DNA from: SP197 sp965242595
GTDB taxonomy: Bacteria > Pseudomonadota > Alphaproteobacteria > SP197
Length of the DNA: 64,000 nucleotides
Assembly: GCA_965242595.1 (NCBI GenBank)
Contig: OZ251464.1
Coordinates: 2,294,001 to 2,358,000 of the forward strand
Direction: 5' to 3'
The translations under genes and the position numbers were made by a program. How positions within the stretch are numbered: the first letter of the stretch is position 1; each line of letters opens with the position of its first letter. Under the pieces are notes generated by a model, which saw only the letters and a list, made by a program, of their open reading frames with translations, searched no databases and was not told where the DNA came from. Shown here piece after piece: positions 53,352-61,648 of this stretch.

Positions 53352-54488
53352 TCATATATCCAGCACTAACTCCGGCAGGTCCGCTTGCAGATACTCGGCC
53401 AGCCGACGATACCCTGCCGCTGAACTATAGCTGCCGACGGCACCGGCCCTCCCCGTCCTCCAGAACTCGGCGCCCTGGACTGTGCCTCCTTCACTGTTCA
53501 AGCCTTGAAGATTTTTCAACGGCTCATCCATGATCGACTCATAGGACGCCGGGTCGAAAAGCGAATCACCGCGGGAACGAGCCAGATCGAGAACGATGGG
53601 GAAAACTTTGTGAAGCACGTCAACCCCCACGCCCTTCTGAATGCTGTAGGTCGAAGGATTTTCAAACGCTTCCGGCAGCACACGGCGAACGGCACGCCAA
53701 TAGGCATCGATGACTTGCGCTTGCCTCTCCAGGGGTTTGATGCTCTGGAAAAGAGCGGTCTGCGTCAACAATGGCTTGAGAGACTTCACGAACGACGCAG
53801 ACGGCACGGTCGTATCCCCCTTCGCCATGTTGGGCAATCGGATATAGCCCTTCCAGGTGCTTGACGACCCTGCCAGGCGCTTGGTGAGATTCTGGGCATC
53901 GACTTCCCACTTCTTCCCTCTCTGCTCGAGGCGTCTGGCGAAATCCGAATCGCTTTCGGCCCGCGCTTTCAGCAGATCGAAAGCCAAATCGGTCGGCACC
54001 GACTTCGCATTCGAATTGACAACATGAAACTGCTCCATTTCATGCATTTCGTCGGCCCCGATCATGCACACGAATGGAATCTTGATGTTGGAAACATCGA
54101 CCCCGTCCTCTATCGCCCTTTGAAGGGCGCGAATGCGATGCTGCCCATCGACCACGAACAGACGGTGGTCGTCCGACGATTTCTCCGGATCCAGGCACAG
54201 AAGGTAGTTGTCCGGGCCATTCTTCGTGAGAACCTGTTCATCTTGAACATTCCTCAAATTCAGCAGGACCGACGTCGGCAGATCGACGTGCCTGTTCCTG
54301 ATTTCGCGGGCGAGCTGCGCAATCCTCGCCCCGGCCGGTCTGCGCTGATACCCGGTCTCCCGAATAGGATCTCGATGGGGAACGTGGTGATGCAGCACCA
54401 GCACCTTGGCCAGCACCACTCCGACAACAGTCGTGATCTTACCTCGAAGTGTCGGCCCCCGGACCGCGCGTATCTCGGAAACGTTCAT
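53352..54488 (-). CDS. DGQHR-domain protein (DndB-like)
   Basis: 378 residues. The defining motif DGQHR lies at 114-118 in LFVVDGQHRIRAL, preceded by YQRRP at 47-51 and followed by QFHVVNSNAKSVPTDLAFDLL near 158, the standard pattern of this ParB-like fold. Relatives include DndB of phosphorothioation islands and other DNA-modification or defence proteins, but no dnd genes adjoin. GGAGG six bases before the ATG fixes the start. Composition is clearly lower in GC than the neighbours. An AT-rich palindrome lies 43 bases upstream and may be its own operator. Confidence 0.82.
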   Translation of the reverse strand: MNVSEIRAVRGPTLRGKITTVVGVVLAKVLVLHHHVPHRDPIRETGYQRRPAGARIAQLAREIRNRHVDLPTSVLLNLRNVQDEQVLTKNGPDNYLLCLDPEKSSDDHRLFVVDGQHRIRALQRAIEDGVDVSNIKIPFVCMIGADEMHEMEQFHVVNSNAKSVPTDLAFDLLKARAESDSDFARRLEQRGKKWEVDAQNLTKRLAGSSSTWKGYIRLPNMAKGDTTVPSASFVKSLKPLLTQTALFQSIKPLERQAQVIDAYWRAVRRVLPEAFENPSTYSIQKGVGVDVLHKVFPIVLDLARSRGDSLFDPASYESIMDEPLKNLQGLNSEGGTVQGAEFWRTGRAGAVGSYSSAAGYRRLAEYLQADLPELVLDI

Positions 54489-54530
54489 GTTGACCTCCAA
54501 GCATAGGGTGAGGATCATGGTGTTATGATC

Positions 54531-54548
54531 ATATAGGTGATCCTATAT
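54531..54548. promoter_or_regulatory. Palindromic operator candidate upstream of the DGQHR gene
   Basis: ATATAGG, a 4-base spacer, then CCTATAT. It overlaps TATGATCATA (54524-54533), itself a perfect palindrome, and lies within a possible minus-strand promoter (TTGAAT, 17 bases, TATATG). AT-rich DNA in a GC-rich setting. Confidence 0.5.
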
Positions 54549-54744
54549 TCAGATTCAAGAGCTCGGATCAGAAAATTTCGACCCCTTCACCCCTCCCCCC
54601 ACTGTCAGCCCGGCACTGCAGGCGCCTCCCCAACGGTCGGTGTCATGGCCAAGGGCGAGACCACAGCCAGCATCGCCGCTATCCTGGTCAGCACCCTCAA
54701 CCCCCGCCTCCAGCGCATGATCGCCGCCCACACCTGAAGGCGCC

Positions 54745-55332
54745 TCACCCATCGCCCATCAGCGCCGCCACCAGGCTGGCCGTGGCGGCGCGGGCGCGCT
54801 GGCGCCGCTCGTCGGCAAAGCCCAGGGCAAGGCCGGTCAGATAATCGTTGTGGATGGCCACGATGCCGTGGGCGGCGATGGCGAGGCGCTCTGCCCCGGC
54901 CGTGGGCGCGATCTTCGCCACCATGGCGGCCAGCGCCCGTTCCTCTTCCCGCAGCCAGTCTGCCAACCACCACGCCAGCCTTGCATCGTGCCTGGCCGCT
55001 TCGGCCAGCGCCTCGGCCAGCGGCAGGTCGTCGCGCTCACCGCGCTCCTGCCAATAAAGACCATCCACCAGACGTTCCAGCGTCGGCGCCGCCGCCACAT
55101 AGGCTGCCAGCTCGTCCATGTCCTGGCGCCAGCGGTCCAGCAGACGGTCCAGCAGCGCCGTCACCAGCGCGGCGCGGTTGCCGATGTAATGGCGCAGAAT
55201 CGAACGCTTCATGCCGGCCTCGCTGGCCACCTCCTCCAGCGCGGTGGCGGCCAGCCCCCGCCTGGCGACGCAGCGCGCGAAGGCATCGACGATCTGCTCC
55301 CTGCGCTTATGGGTGAGGTCGGGCCGTGCCAT
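54745..55332 (-). CDS. TetR/AcrR-family transcriptional regulator
   Basis: 195 residues. The DNA-binding domain is RREQIVDAFARCVARRGLAATALEEVASEAGMKRSILRHYIGNRAALVTALLDRLL (residues ~10-65), a standard TetR helix-turn-helix with YIGNR in place of YFGNK. The ligand domain is unlike any I can name. It faces the redoxin-cytochrome-copper fusion gene, and a perfect palindrome lies between them, so it most likely represses that gene and itself. ATG at 55332 chosen over a longer frame that would run through the operator. Confidence 0.9.
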   Translation of the reverse strand: MARPDLTHKRREQIVDAFARCVARRGLAATALEEVASEAGMKRSILRHYIGNRAALVTALLDRLLDRWRQDMDELAAYVAAAPTLERLVDGLYWQERGERDDLPLAEALAEAARHDARLAWWLADWLREEERALAAMVAKIAPTAGAERLAIAAHGIVAIHNDYLTGLALGFADERRQRARAATASLVAALMGDG

Positions 55333-55351
55333 GGTCCTTGCTCCGGAGTTG

Positions 55352-55369
55352 ATTGTCACCCTTGACAAT
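55352..55369. promoter_or_regulatory. TetR operator candidate
   Basis: ATTGTCACCCTTGACAAT: 7-base perfect inverted arms around CCCT, lying 20 bases before the regulator's start and overlapping the -35 of the opposite gene. Confidence 0.75.
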
Positions 55370-55391
55370 CTATCGCGTCAGGGCCTATCCT
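55362..55391 (+). promoter_or_regulatory. Promoter of the redoxin-cytochrome-copper fusion gene
   Basis: TTGACA at 55362-55367, 18-base spacer, TATCCT at 55386-55391. The -35 is inside the palindrome, so a bound TetR dimer would block RNA polymerase. Confidence 0.6.
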
Positions 55392-55426
55392 GGCAAGCCT
55401 TGCCCGCGAATCGAAGAGGAAACGCC

Positions 55427-57382
55427 ATGGCCACCATCTCCCGCGCCTTGCTGCCGGTCGCTTTTTTCGCCGCCTTCACCGCCTTCGGCGTGCCGGCGGC
55501 CCAGGAAGCACACGACACAGCCGCGCCCGCCGTCCCGCAGGGCGAGGAATGGGCGGGGCAGCAGGTGCGCCTGCACGGTTTGCGCGTCGCCGATCTCGCC
55601 GGGCGCATCCACCGCCTGGGCGAGGTGGAGGGCGAGCCGGGGCCGCTGGCGCTGGTGTTCATGAACCCCGGCTGCCCCATTTCCAATCGCTATGCGCCAG
55701 AGCTGAACGCGCTCCACGACCGCGCCCGCGCGGCCGGGGTCGCCTTCTATGGCGTTATCTCCGATCCGCTGCTGACGGCGGCCCAGGCGCGGGCCTTCGT
55801 CGCCGATTACGGCCTTGCCTTTCCGGTGCTGTTCGACAGCGGCGGCGACCTGGCCCTGCGCCTGGGCCCGCGCATCACGCCGGAGGCCTTCGTGGTCACG
55901 GCCGACGATCGGGCGGTCTATCGCGGACGCATCGACGACCGCTTCGCCGCCATCGGCGTATTGCGCAACCGCTTCTCACAGCACGACCTGCAAGCGGTGC
56001 TGGACGCGCTGGGCCAGGGCGCAGCGCCCGCGCCGCGCCGCACCCAGGCGGTGGGCTGCGTGTTCGAAGCCTGGGGCGCGGCGCTGCCGGACGAGGTGAC
56101 CTACAACCGCCATATCCAGCCTCTGCTGGCCGCCCAATGCGTGGAATGCCACCGGTCGGGCGCGGTGGCGCCGTTTGCGCTGGATGGCTATGCCCAGGCG
56201 GCGCGCCGCGCGCGGGCCATGGCCCATGTCACCGCCGAGGGCATCATGCCGCCCTGGCGCGCGGCGGAAGGTTTCGGCGCCTTTCGCGGCCAGCGCCATC
56301 TGTCGGCGCGCCAGGTGGCGCTGCTGGCCGCCTGGGCCGAGGCCGGCGCGCCGCAGGGCCGTCCCGAAGATGCCCTGCCCGAAACCGTGTGGCCCGATCC
56401 GGGGTGGCAGGCCGGCACCCCCGATCTGGTGCTGGAGATGGACCGGGCCTTCACGGTGCCGGCCGGCGGCCCCGACATCTACCGCTATTTCGTCATCCCC
56501 TTCGAACTGGCGCGGGGGAAGGCGCTGACGGCGGTGGAATTCCAGCCGGGGGCCGAAAGCGTGGTGCATCACGCCAACATTTTCGTGGATTATTCCGGCC
56601 GCGCCCGGCACCGCGACAACGAGGATGAGGAACCCGGCTTTTCCGTCTTCGGCACCGGCAGTTTCTTCGATTACAGCGGCGAGGGCGAGGCCTGGGGCAT
56701 CGGTGGCTGGACGCCGGGAACCGATCCCTATGTGCTGCCCGAAGGCTATGGCATGTGGCTGCCGCAAGGGGCGGGCGATATCGTCTTCGAGGTCCACTAT
56801 CACCCCACCGGCAAGGAGGCGCTCGACCGCAGCCGCATCGGCCTTCATTTCGGCCAGGGGCCGGTGAAGCACTGGGTGGACGGCATGGTGATCGGCACCC
56901 AGAACCTCGCCATCCCGCCCGAGGCCGACGATTACTGGCGCCATATCCAGATGGAGATTCCCGCCGATATCGTGCTGATCGACATCCTGCCGCACATGCA
57001 CTATCTGGGCGCCGAGGCGAAGGCGATAGCGACCCTGCCCGATGGCAGCCAGCTGCCGCTGATCTATATCCCCGAATGGGATCTGCGCTGGCAGAACATC
57101 TATGTCTTCCGCCGCCCGCTGCATCTGCCGGCGGGCAGCCGCATCGACGGCTGGGTGCGCTTCGACAACACCACCGCCAACCCCTCCAACCCGACCCTGC
57201 CGCCCAAAACCGTGACCTGGGGCTGGGGTTCCGACGAGGAGATGGCGGAGTTCTGGATCAGCTTCGTTCTGGCCGACCCCGCCCAGCGCGAAGCGGTGAT
57301 CGCCGCCTCGTGGGAAAGCTGGCTGCGCGATGCCAGCCTGAAAGGCCCGGTGCCGGACCTGGACGATCTGCAGGCGCCCTGA
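55427..57382 (+). CDS. Redoxin-cytochrome c-copper monooxygenase-like fusion protein
   Basis: Exported protein of 651 residues with a signal peptide cut near residue 25 (VPAAQEA). Domain 1 (45-195) is a thioredoxin/AhpC-like redoxin with PGCPISNRYAPEL, a CxxS site at Cys83. Domain 2 (225-310) has one haem c motif CVECH at 238-242 and the MPPWR segment at 274. Domain 3 (330-640) resembles the type II copper, ascorbate-dependent monooxygenase fold: VVHHANIFVDY near 380, VFEVHYHPTG near 463 and LPHMHYLGAEA near 523 supply His/Met copper ligands. Such fusions are known from environmental bacteria but their substrate is not established. Under TetR control by context. Confidence 0.82.
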   Translation: MATISRALLPVAFFAAFTAFGVPAAQEAHDTAAPAVPQGEEWAGQQVRLHGLRVADLAGRIHRLGEVEGEPGPLALVFMNPGCPISNRYAPELNALHDRARAAGVAFYGVISDPLLTAAQARAFVADYGLAFPVLFDSGGDLALRLGPRITPEAFVVTADDRAVYRGRIDDRFAAIGVLRNRFSQHDLQAVLDALGQGAAPAPRRTQAVGCVFEAWGAALPDEVTYNRHIQPLLAAQCVECHRSGAVAPFALDGYAQAARRARAMAHVTAEGIMPPWRAAEGFGAFRGQRHLSARQVALLAAWAEAGAPQGRPEDALPETVWPDPGWQAGTPDLVLEMDRAFTVPAGGPDIYRYFVIPFELARGKALTAVEFQPGAESVVHHANIFVDYSGRARHRDNEDEEPGFSVFGTGSFFDYSGEGEAWGIGGWTPGTDPYVLPEGYGMWLPQGAGDIVFEVHYHPTGKEALDRSRIGLHFGQGPVKHWVDGMVIGTQNLAIPPEADDYWRHIQMEIPADIVLIDILPHMHYLGAEAKAIATLPDGSQLPLIYIPEWDLRWQNIYVFRRPLHLPAGSRIDGWVRFDNTTANPSNPTLPPKTVTWGWGSDEEMAEFWISFVLADPAQREAVIAASWESWLRDASLKGPVPDLDDLQAP

Positions 57383-57501
57383 CCCCGCTGGCCTCCGCCC
57401 CGGCCATGGGCTATCTCATGGCATCCGGCGATGGGGTGCCAGGGGCATGGTGGCGATGACAACGGCTCCAGGGGGACGGGCGCTGCCGGGCGGAGGGCGC
57501 G

Positions 57502-58746
57502 ATGGTTGACGCCGAGTTGGGCCGGCGCATCCGGCTGGGCGAAGATTCGCGCCTGGAGTTGAAGGCCATCTCCCTCTCTGCCGGCCGCGTCCGGGCGCCG
57601 CATCGCGCCGGCCTTGCCGACGAGCTGGCCGCCATGGCTAACAGCCGCGGCGGCACCGTGGTGCTGGGCGTGAACGACAGCCCCCGCGAAATCCAGGGCA
57701 TCGCGCTGGATGCGCTGGATGTCGTCGAAGGCTGGGTGCGCGACATCTGCAACGATTCCGTGAAGCCGGCGCTGCAGGCCGACATCCGCAAGGTGGAGGT
57801 CGAAGCCGCCGACGGCGCCCCGGTCGCGGTGCTGCGCATCGATATCGAACGCAGCCTGTTCGTGCATCGCAGCCCCGGCGGCTATTTCTACCGCATCGGC
57901 AGTTCCAGGCGCGACCTGCCGCCCGACGTTCTGGCGCAGCTGTTCCAGGAGCGCAGCCAGAGCCGGCTGATCCGTTTCGACGAATCCGTCGTACCCGCCA
58001 CGGCGCCGGACGATCTGGACTATGCCCTGACCCAGCGTTTCCTGGCCGGCGACGACCTCCACGAGGCGGCGCCGGCACCCGAGGAGACCGGGAACATGTT
58101 GCGCAAGCTTCGCATCGTCGCCGACGACGCGGACGGCAAGGCCCGGCTGACGCTGGCCGGCGCGCTGCTGTGCACGCGGGAGCCGCAGCGCTGGCTGCCC
58201 CACGCCTATGTCCAGGCCGTCAGCTATGCCGGGCGGCGGACCGATGCCGACTATCAGACCGACGCCCGCGATATCGGCGGGCCGCTGGACGAACAGGTGG
58301 CGCAGGCCCTGCATTTCGTGCGGCGCAACATGCTGGTGCGGGCGGAAAAGCAGACCGCGCGCCGCGATCGCCCCCAGTTCAGCCAGCGGGCCGTCTTCGA
58401 GGCCATCGTCAACGCGGTGGCCCACCGCGATTATTCGCTGGCGGGCGCGCGCGTGCGCCTGCATCTGTTCGGCGACCGCCTCGAACTCTACGTTCCCGGC
58501 GCCCTGGCCAATTCGCTGACCACGGACAGCCTGCATCTGCGGCAATCGAGCCGCAACGAACTGATCGTGTCGCTGCTGGCGCGTTGCCCGGCGCCCTCTG
58601 GCATCGGACGCACGCGCCTGATGGACAGGCGCGGCGACGGGGTGCCGATCATCCGCAAGGAATGCCGGGAGCTGTCGGGCAGGCTGCCGGAATACGAGCT
58701 GATCGACCGGCGCGAACTGCGGCTGACGATCCGCGCCGCGGCCTAG
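57502..58746 (+). CDS. AlbA_2/Schlafen-type domain protein with HATPase-like C-terminus
   Basis: 414 residues. The N-terminal Schlafen AlbA_2 domain shows GEDSRLELKAI at 13-23, LADELAAMANSRGGTVVLGVND at 38-60 and RSPGGYFYRIGSSRRDL near 122, the normal pattern of the divergent AAA-4 family. The C-terminal part contains QRAVFEAIVNAVAHRDYSLAGARVRLHLFGDRLELYVPG near 295, a HATPase_c_4-like ATP site as in RecG-like transcriptional regulators. Proteins of this build are nucleic-acid binders. GGAGG precedes the ATG. First gene of a four-gene cluster with an OB-fold protein and two DUF488 proteins. Confidence 0.85.
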   Translation: MVDAELGRRIRLGEDSRLELKAISLSAGRVRAPHRAGLADELAAMANSRGGTVVLGVNDSPREIQGIALDALDVVEGWVRDICNDSVKPALQADIRKVEVEAADGAPVAVLRIDIERSLFVHRSPGGYFYRIGSSRRDLPPDVLAQLFQERSQSRLIRFDESVVPATAPDDLDYALTQRFLAGDDLHEAAPAPEETGNMLRKLRIVADDADGKARLTLAGALLCTREPQRWLPHAYVQAVSYAGRRTDADYQTDARDIGGPLDEQVAQALHFVRRNMLVRAEKQTARRDRPQFSQRAVFEAIVNAVAHRDYSLAGARVRLHLFGDRLELYVPGALANSLTTDSLHLRQSSRNELIVSLLARCPAPSGIGRTRLMDRRGDGVPIIRKECRELSGRLPEYELIDRRELRLTIRAAA

Positions 58747-58755
58747 GGGCGGGCC

Positions 58756-59436
58756 ATCGCCAGCAAGCGCATCGTCTGCCTTGCCAACTCCCGCAAGCTG
58801 GCGGGCCGCTGCCTGGCGGGCCGGGAATGGAACGGGCACGACGCCGGCCCCTGGCTGCGGCCGGTGAGCGACCGTCCCGGCCAGGAGGTGTCCGAATACG
58901 AACGCCAATACCGGGACGGCAGCGATCCGCAGGTGCTCGACATCGTCCGCATCCCGGTGCTGGGACCAAAGCCGCAGGGCTGGCAGAGCGAGAACTGGCT
59001 GCTGGATGCGGAATGCTATTGGGAGAAAGAGGGCGTCTATTCCTGGTTCGATCTTCCCGCCCTGGTCGATCCGGTGGCGCCGTTGTGGCGCGACGGGCAT
59101 CACGGCTATCACGGCGCCAACGATCGCATCCCCGGCGAGGCGATGGCATCGCTCTCCGATTCGCTACGCTTCCTCCATATCGAGCGGCTCACGCTCCATG
59201 TCTTCAGCCCCGGCGAGGCGTTCGGCACCACGAAGCGCCGCGTTCAGGGGCAATTCCGCCATGCGGGCAGGGATTATGCGCTGTGGGTGACGGACCCGGT
59301 CTATGAACGCCGCTATCTGGCCCGGCTGGACGGCCGCTACCGGCTGCGCGATTGCTACGCCACCGTCAGCCTGGGCGAGCCCTTTCACGGCACCTGCTAC
59401 AAGCTGATCGCCGCCATCCTCGAACTGCCGCGCTGA
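58756..59436 (+). CDS. Dual OB-fold domain protein with no canonical start codon
   Basis: About 226 residues if begun at ATC 58756 (IASKRIVCLANSRKLAGRCLAGREW, PWLRPVSDR, EVSEYERQYRDGSDPQVLDIV). The first ATG/GTG/TTG in frame is GTG 58864, which would drop 36 residues that look conserved and belong to the first OB strand. Later segments include KPQGWQSENWLLD, GTTKRRVQGQFRHAGRDYALWVTDP and a final EPFHGTCYKLIAAIL. Binding of nucleic acid is inferred from the OB fold. The frame is the same as the upstream gene, separated by its TAG at 58744-58746, so readthrough or an unusual start are both possible. Confidence 0.75.
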   Translation: MASKRIVCLANSRKLAGRCLAGREWNGHDAGPWLRPVSDRPGQEVSEYERQYRDGSDPQVLDIVRIPVLGPKPQGWQSENWLLDAECYWEKEGVYSWFDLPALVDPVAPLWRDGHHGYHGANDRIPGEAMASLSDSLRFLHIERLTLHVFSPGEAFGTTKRRVQGQFRHAGRDYALWVTDPVYERRYLARLDGRYRLRDCYATVSLGEPFHGTCYKLIAAILELPR

Positions 59437-59458
59437 CGGGCGGCCACGACGAACCGGG

Positions 59459-60055
59459 ATGCAGAACGCCATCTTCACCATCGGCCATTCCAGCCACCCG
59501 CTGGCGGATTTTCTGGCGCTGCTGGCACGCCACCGCATCGTCTGGCTGGCCGATGTGCGCTCGCTGCCACGAAGCCGCCGCTTCCCCCAGTTCGACCGCC
59601 AGGCGCTGGCCGCCGCCCTGGCCGAGCGCGGCATCGCCTATGGCTGGCGCGGGCGGGCGCTGGGCGGGCGCCCGGCCGATCCCGCCTGCTATGCCGAAGG
59701 GCGGCTGGATTACCGGCTGCGGGCGGGGCAGGCGGATTTCCGCGCCGCCATCGCCGACCTGGCCCACCATGCCGCCCGGCGGACCACCGCCATCATGTGC
59801 GCCGAGAAGGAGCCGCTGGATTGCCACCGCGCCCTGCTGGTCGCCCGCGCCCTCGACGAAGACGGCGTTGCCGTCCACCATATCCACGCCGACGGGCGCC
59901 TGGAGAGCCAGGCCCAGGCGATGGAGCGGCTGATGGCACGCCACGGCATCGTCGCCGGCGACCTGTTCCGCTCCCGCACCGAAGCCCTGGCCCAGGCGGT
60001 GGCGCTGCAGGCCGCGCGGGTGGCCCCCGGCGCGCCAGAGCGGGAGGGGCCATGA
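59459..60055 (+). CDS. DUF488 family protein (first copy)
   Basis: 198 residues. Hallmarks: IFTIGHSSHPLADFLALLARHRIVWLADVRSLPRSRRFPQF at the start and the IMCAEKEPLDCHRALLVARAL motif with two Cys near residue 115. The C-terminal arm is longer than in small DUF488 proteins. Function is unknown; the Cys-His-Arg motif suggests a catalytic or metal site. Overlaps the second copy by ATGA. Confidence 0.9.
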   Translation: MQNAIFTIGHSSHPLADFLALLARHRIVWLADVRSLPRSRRFPQFDRQALAAALAERGIAYGWRGRALGGRPADPACYAEGRLDYRLRAGQADFRAAIADLAHHAARRTTAIMCAEKEPLDCHRALLVARALDEDGVAVHHIHADGRLESQAQAMERLMARHGIVAGDLFRSRTEALAQAVALQAARVAPGAPEREGP

Positions 60056-60504
60056 AGCTCGCCACCATCGGCTTTGCCGGCAAGCCGGCCAGCCGTTTCT
60101 TCGAACTGCTGCGGCAATCGGGGGCGCGGCGCGTGGTCGATGTCAGGCTGAACAACCGCTCGCAGCTTTCCGGTTTCGCCAAGCGGGACGATCTCGCCTG
60201 GTTTCTGGAGGCGCTCTGCGGCATGGATTATGTCCATCTGCCGGCGCTGGCGCCCACCGCCGAGCTGCTGAGCGCCTATCGCAAGAAGCGGATCGCCTGG
60301 CGCGCCTATCAGGATCGCTTCCTGGCGCTGATGCATGAGCGGCGCATCGCGGAGACGGTGCCGCGCCACCTGCTGGACCGGGGCTGCCTGCTGTGCAGCG
60401 AAGACCAGCCCCATTTCTGCCATCGCCGCCTGGTGGCCGAATATCTGGATCGACGCTGGGGCGGGGTGGCCATCCACCATCTGGGCCAGGCACCGGCCTC
60501 GTAA
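60052..60504 (+). CDS. DUF488 family protein (second copy)
   Basis: 150 residues and only distantly like the first copy: LATIGFAGKPASRFFELLRQSGARRVVDVRLNNRSQLSGFAKRDDLAWFL at the start, YVHLPALAPTAELLSAYRKKR in the middle and LLCSEDQPHFCHRRLVAEYL near residue 110. The Cys/CHR motif is kept. GGGAGGGG precedes the ATG. Two divergent members side by side suggests they form a heterodimer or have split roles in the cluster. Confidence 0.9.
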   Translation: MKLATIGFAGKPASRFFELLRQSGARRVVDVRLNNRSQLSGFAKRDDLAWFLEALCGMDYVHLPALAPTAELLSAYRKKRIAWRAYQDRFLALMHERRIAETVPRHLLDRGCLLCSEDQPHFCHRRLVAEYLDRRWGGVAIHHLGQAPAS

Positions 60505-60525
60505 GGCGCGCTCTGTGGGCGGGCG

Positions 60526-61539
60526 CTATCTGGCGGCGGCGCGCTTCATGAACACATCCGGGTCGGCCAGCCATTCGCCATAGCCGATGCGGCGGCCATC
60601 GGTCAGCCAGTCGATATGGCGCGAGATGCATCCGGCCAGCCGGGCCCGTTCGGCCGCCAGGGTAAAGCCGCCCCATTCCACCGCCTCATCCAGCACCGGC
60701 AGCGCGAAATCGCCGCCATGGGCGGCGGTGCGGTTGCCGATCTCGCCCCGGGCCAGGGCATCGATGGCGCCCGTGGCCAGCGCCTCCAGCAGCTCTGCCT
60801 CGCCCTTTTCGTCGCCCAGATAGACCAGCTGCGGCGCCCCGGGCGCGGCCGGGTAGAGATGGCGCCGCCCGTCCAACGCCGGCGAAGACCGGGCGGCGGT
60901 GATGACATAATCGCCGCTGCCGTCGGCCACCAGCTCGCCCGCCGCCGTCACCACCCGCGTGCCCGCCGCCAGCACGCCATCGCCATCGGCGATGCCCACG
61001 ATCTGCAACAGGCGCGCCTCGCCGGTGGTGCCGGCCAGCGCCCCCACCCGCACCGTGTCGTCCAGCGCCCGATAGCTGGCGAAGCGCCCCGCATCCTCCC
61101 CCCTCACCAGCAGCGATTGGCGAAAGGCGACATGGCCGTCGGTGAAGCGCACCCGTTCCACGCCGTCGCTGTCGCGGGTGCGGTCGGCCAGGATGGTGAT
61201 GCCGCCGCCCACCACGTCGAATTCGCTGGCGGATTTCAGCCAGATATCGTCCCATTCGGCGATCGGGTGGCGGGAAAAGGAAAGGCCCGCCCCCGCGATC
61301 GCCTCCAGCGCCGTCACCAGATCCGCCTCATAGCCCAGATGGGTGTGAAAGCCCGGCGCCTCCGGGTCGGGATCGGCGCTGGAGCTCATGGGCGCGAAAT
61401 AGGCATAAAAGCCCAGCGTCAGCACCTCTCCTTCCTCCGTGCAGGCCGCCGCCGCCGCCCCGCGCCCGGCCGGGATGGAGACCAGCAGCGCCGCCAGCAG
61501 CGCCGGGCAGAGGCCGCGCAAGGCCGGGAAGCGAATCAT
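60526..61539 (-). CDS. Type 3 (amino-acid-type) periplasmic substrate-binding protein
   Basis: 337 residues with a Sec signal cut near AAAAAC (residue 33). The family pattern is seen in LGYEADLVTALEAIAGAGLSF near residue 69, WDDIWLKSASEFDVVGGGITILADR near 95, FTDGHVAFRQSLLVRG near 131 and the lobe-2 segment around VGALAGTTGEARL near 163. A ligand Arg near 'TILADRTRDS' fits amino-acid or dehydratase-like members. No permease is attached. It begins 34 bases after tRNA-Gly on the same strand. Confidence 0.82.
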   Translation of the reverse strand: MIRFPALRGLCPALLAALLVSIPAGRGAAAAACTEEGEVLTLGFYAYFAPMSSSADPDPEAPGFHTHLGYEADLVTALEAIAGAGLSFSRHPIAEWDDIWLKSASEFDVVGGGITILADRTRDSDGVERVRFTDGHVAFRQSLLVRGEDAGRFASYRALDDTVRVGALAGTTGEARLLQIVGIADGDGVLAAGTRVVTAAGELVADGSGDYVITAARSSPALDGRRHLYPAAPGAPQLVYLGDEKGEAELLEALATGAIDALARGEIGNRTAAHGGDFALPVLDEAVEWGGFTLAAERARLAGCISRHIDWLTDGRRIGYGEWLADPDVFMKRAAAR

Positions 61540-61573
61540 GGCGCCTCTCCCGTTGGCCGAACCTGTGGGGCGC

Positions 61574-61648
61574 TGGAGCGGGCGATGAGATTCGAACTCA
61601 CGACCCCAACCTTGGCAAGGTTGTGCTCTACCCCTGAGCTACGCCCGC
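61574..61648 (-). tRNA. tRNA-Gly (GCC)
   Basis: Read on the minus strand: acceptor GCGGGCG pairs with CGCCCGC, D arm with GCTC-AGGGGTA-GAGC, anticodon stem-loop CAACCTTGCCAAGGTTG with anticodon GCC, and T arm GTGAGTTCGAATCTCAT. Discriminator T with CCA encoded in the genome. 75 bases. Confidence 0.97.

Noticed and set aside
53352..54488. Phosphorothioation (dnd) island
   Set aside because: Only a DGQHR protein is present; no cysteine desulphurase, DndC, DndD or DndE genes adjoin.
54537..54737. Small plus-strand frame between the DGQHR and TetR genes
   Set aside because: Begins inside the palindrome, low-complexity product, no ribosome-binding site.
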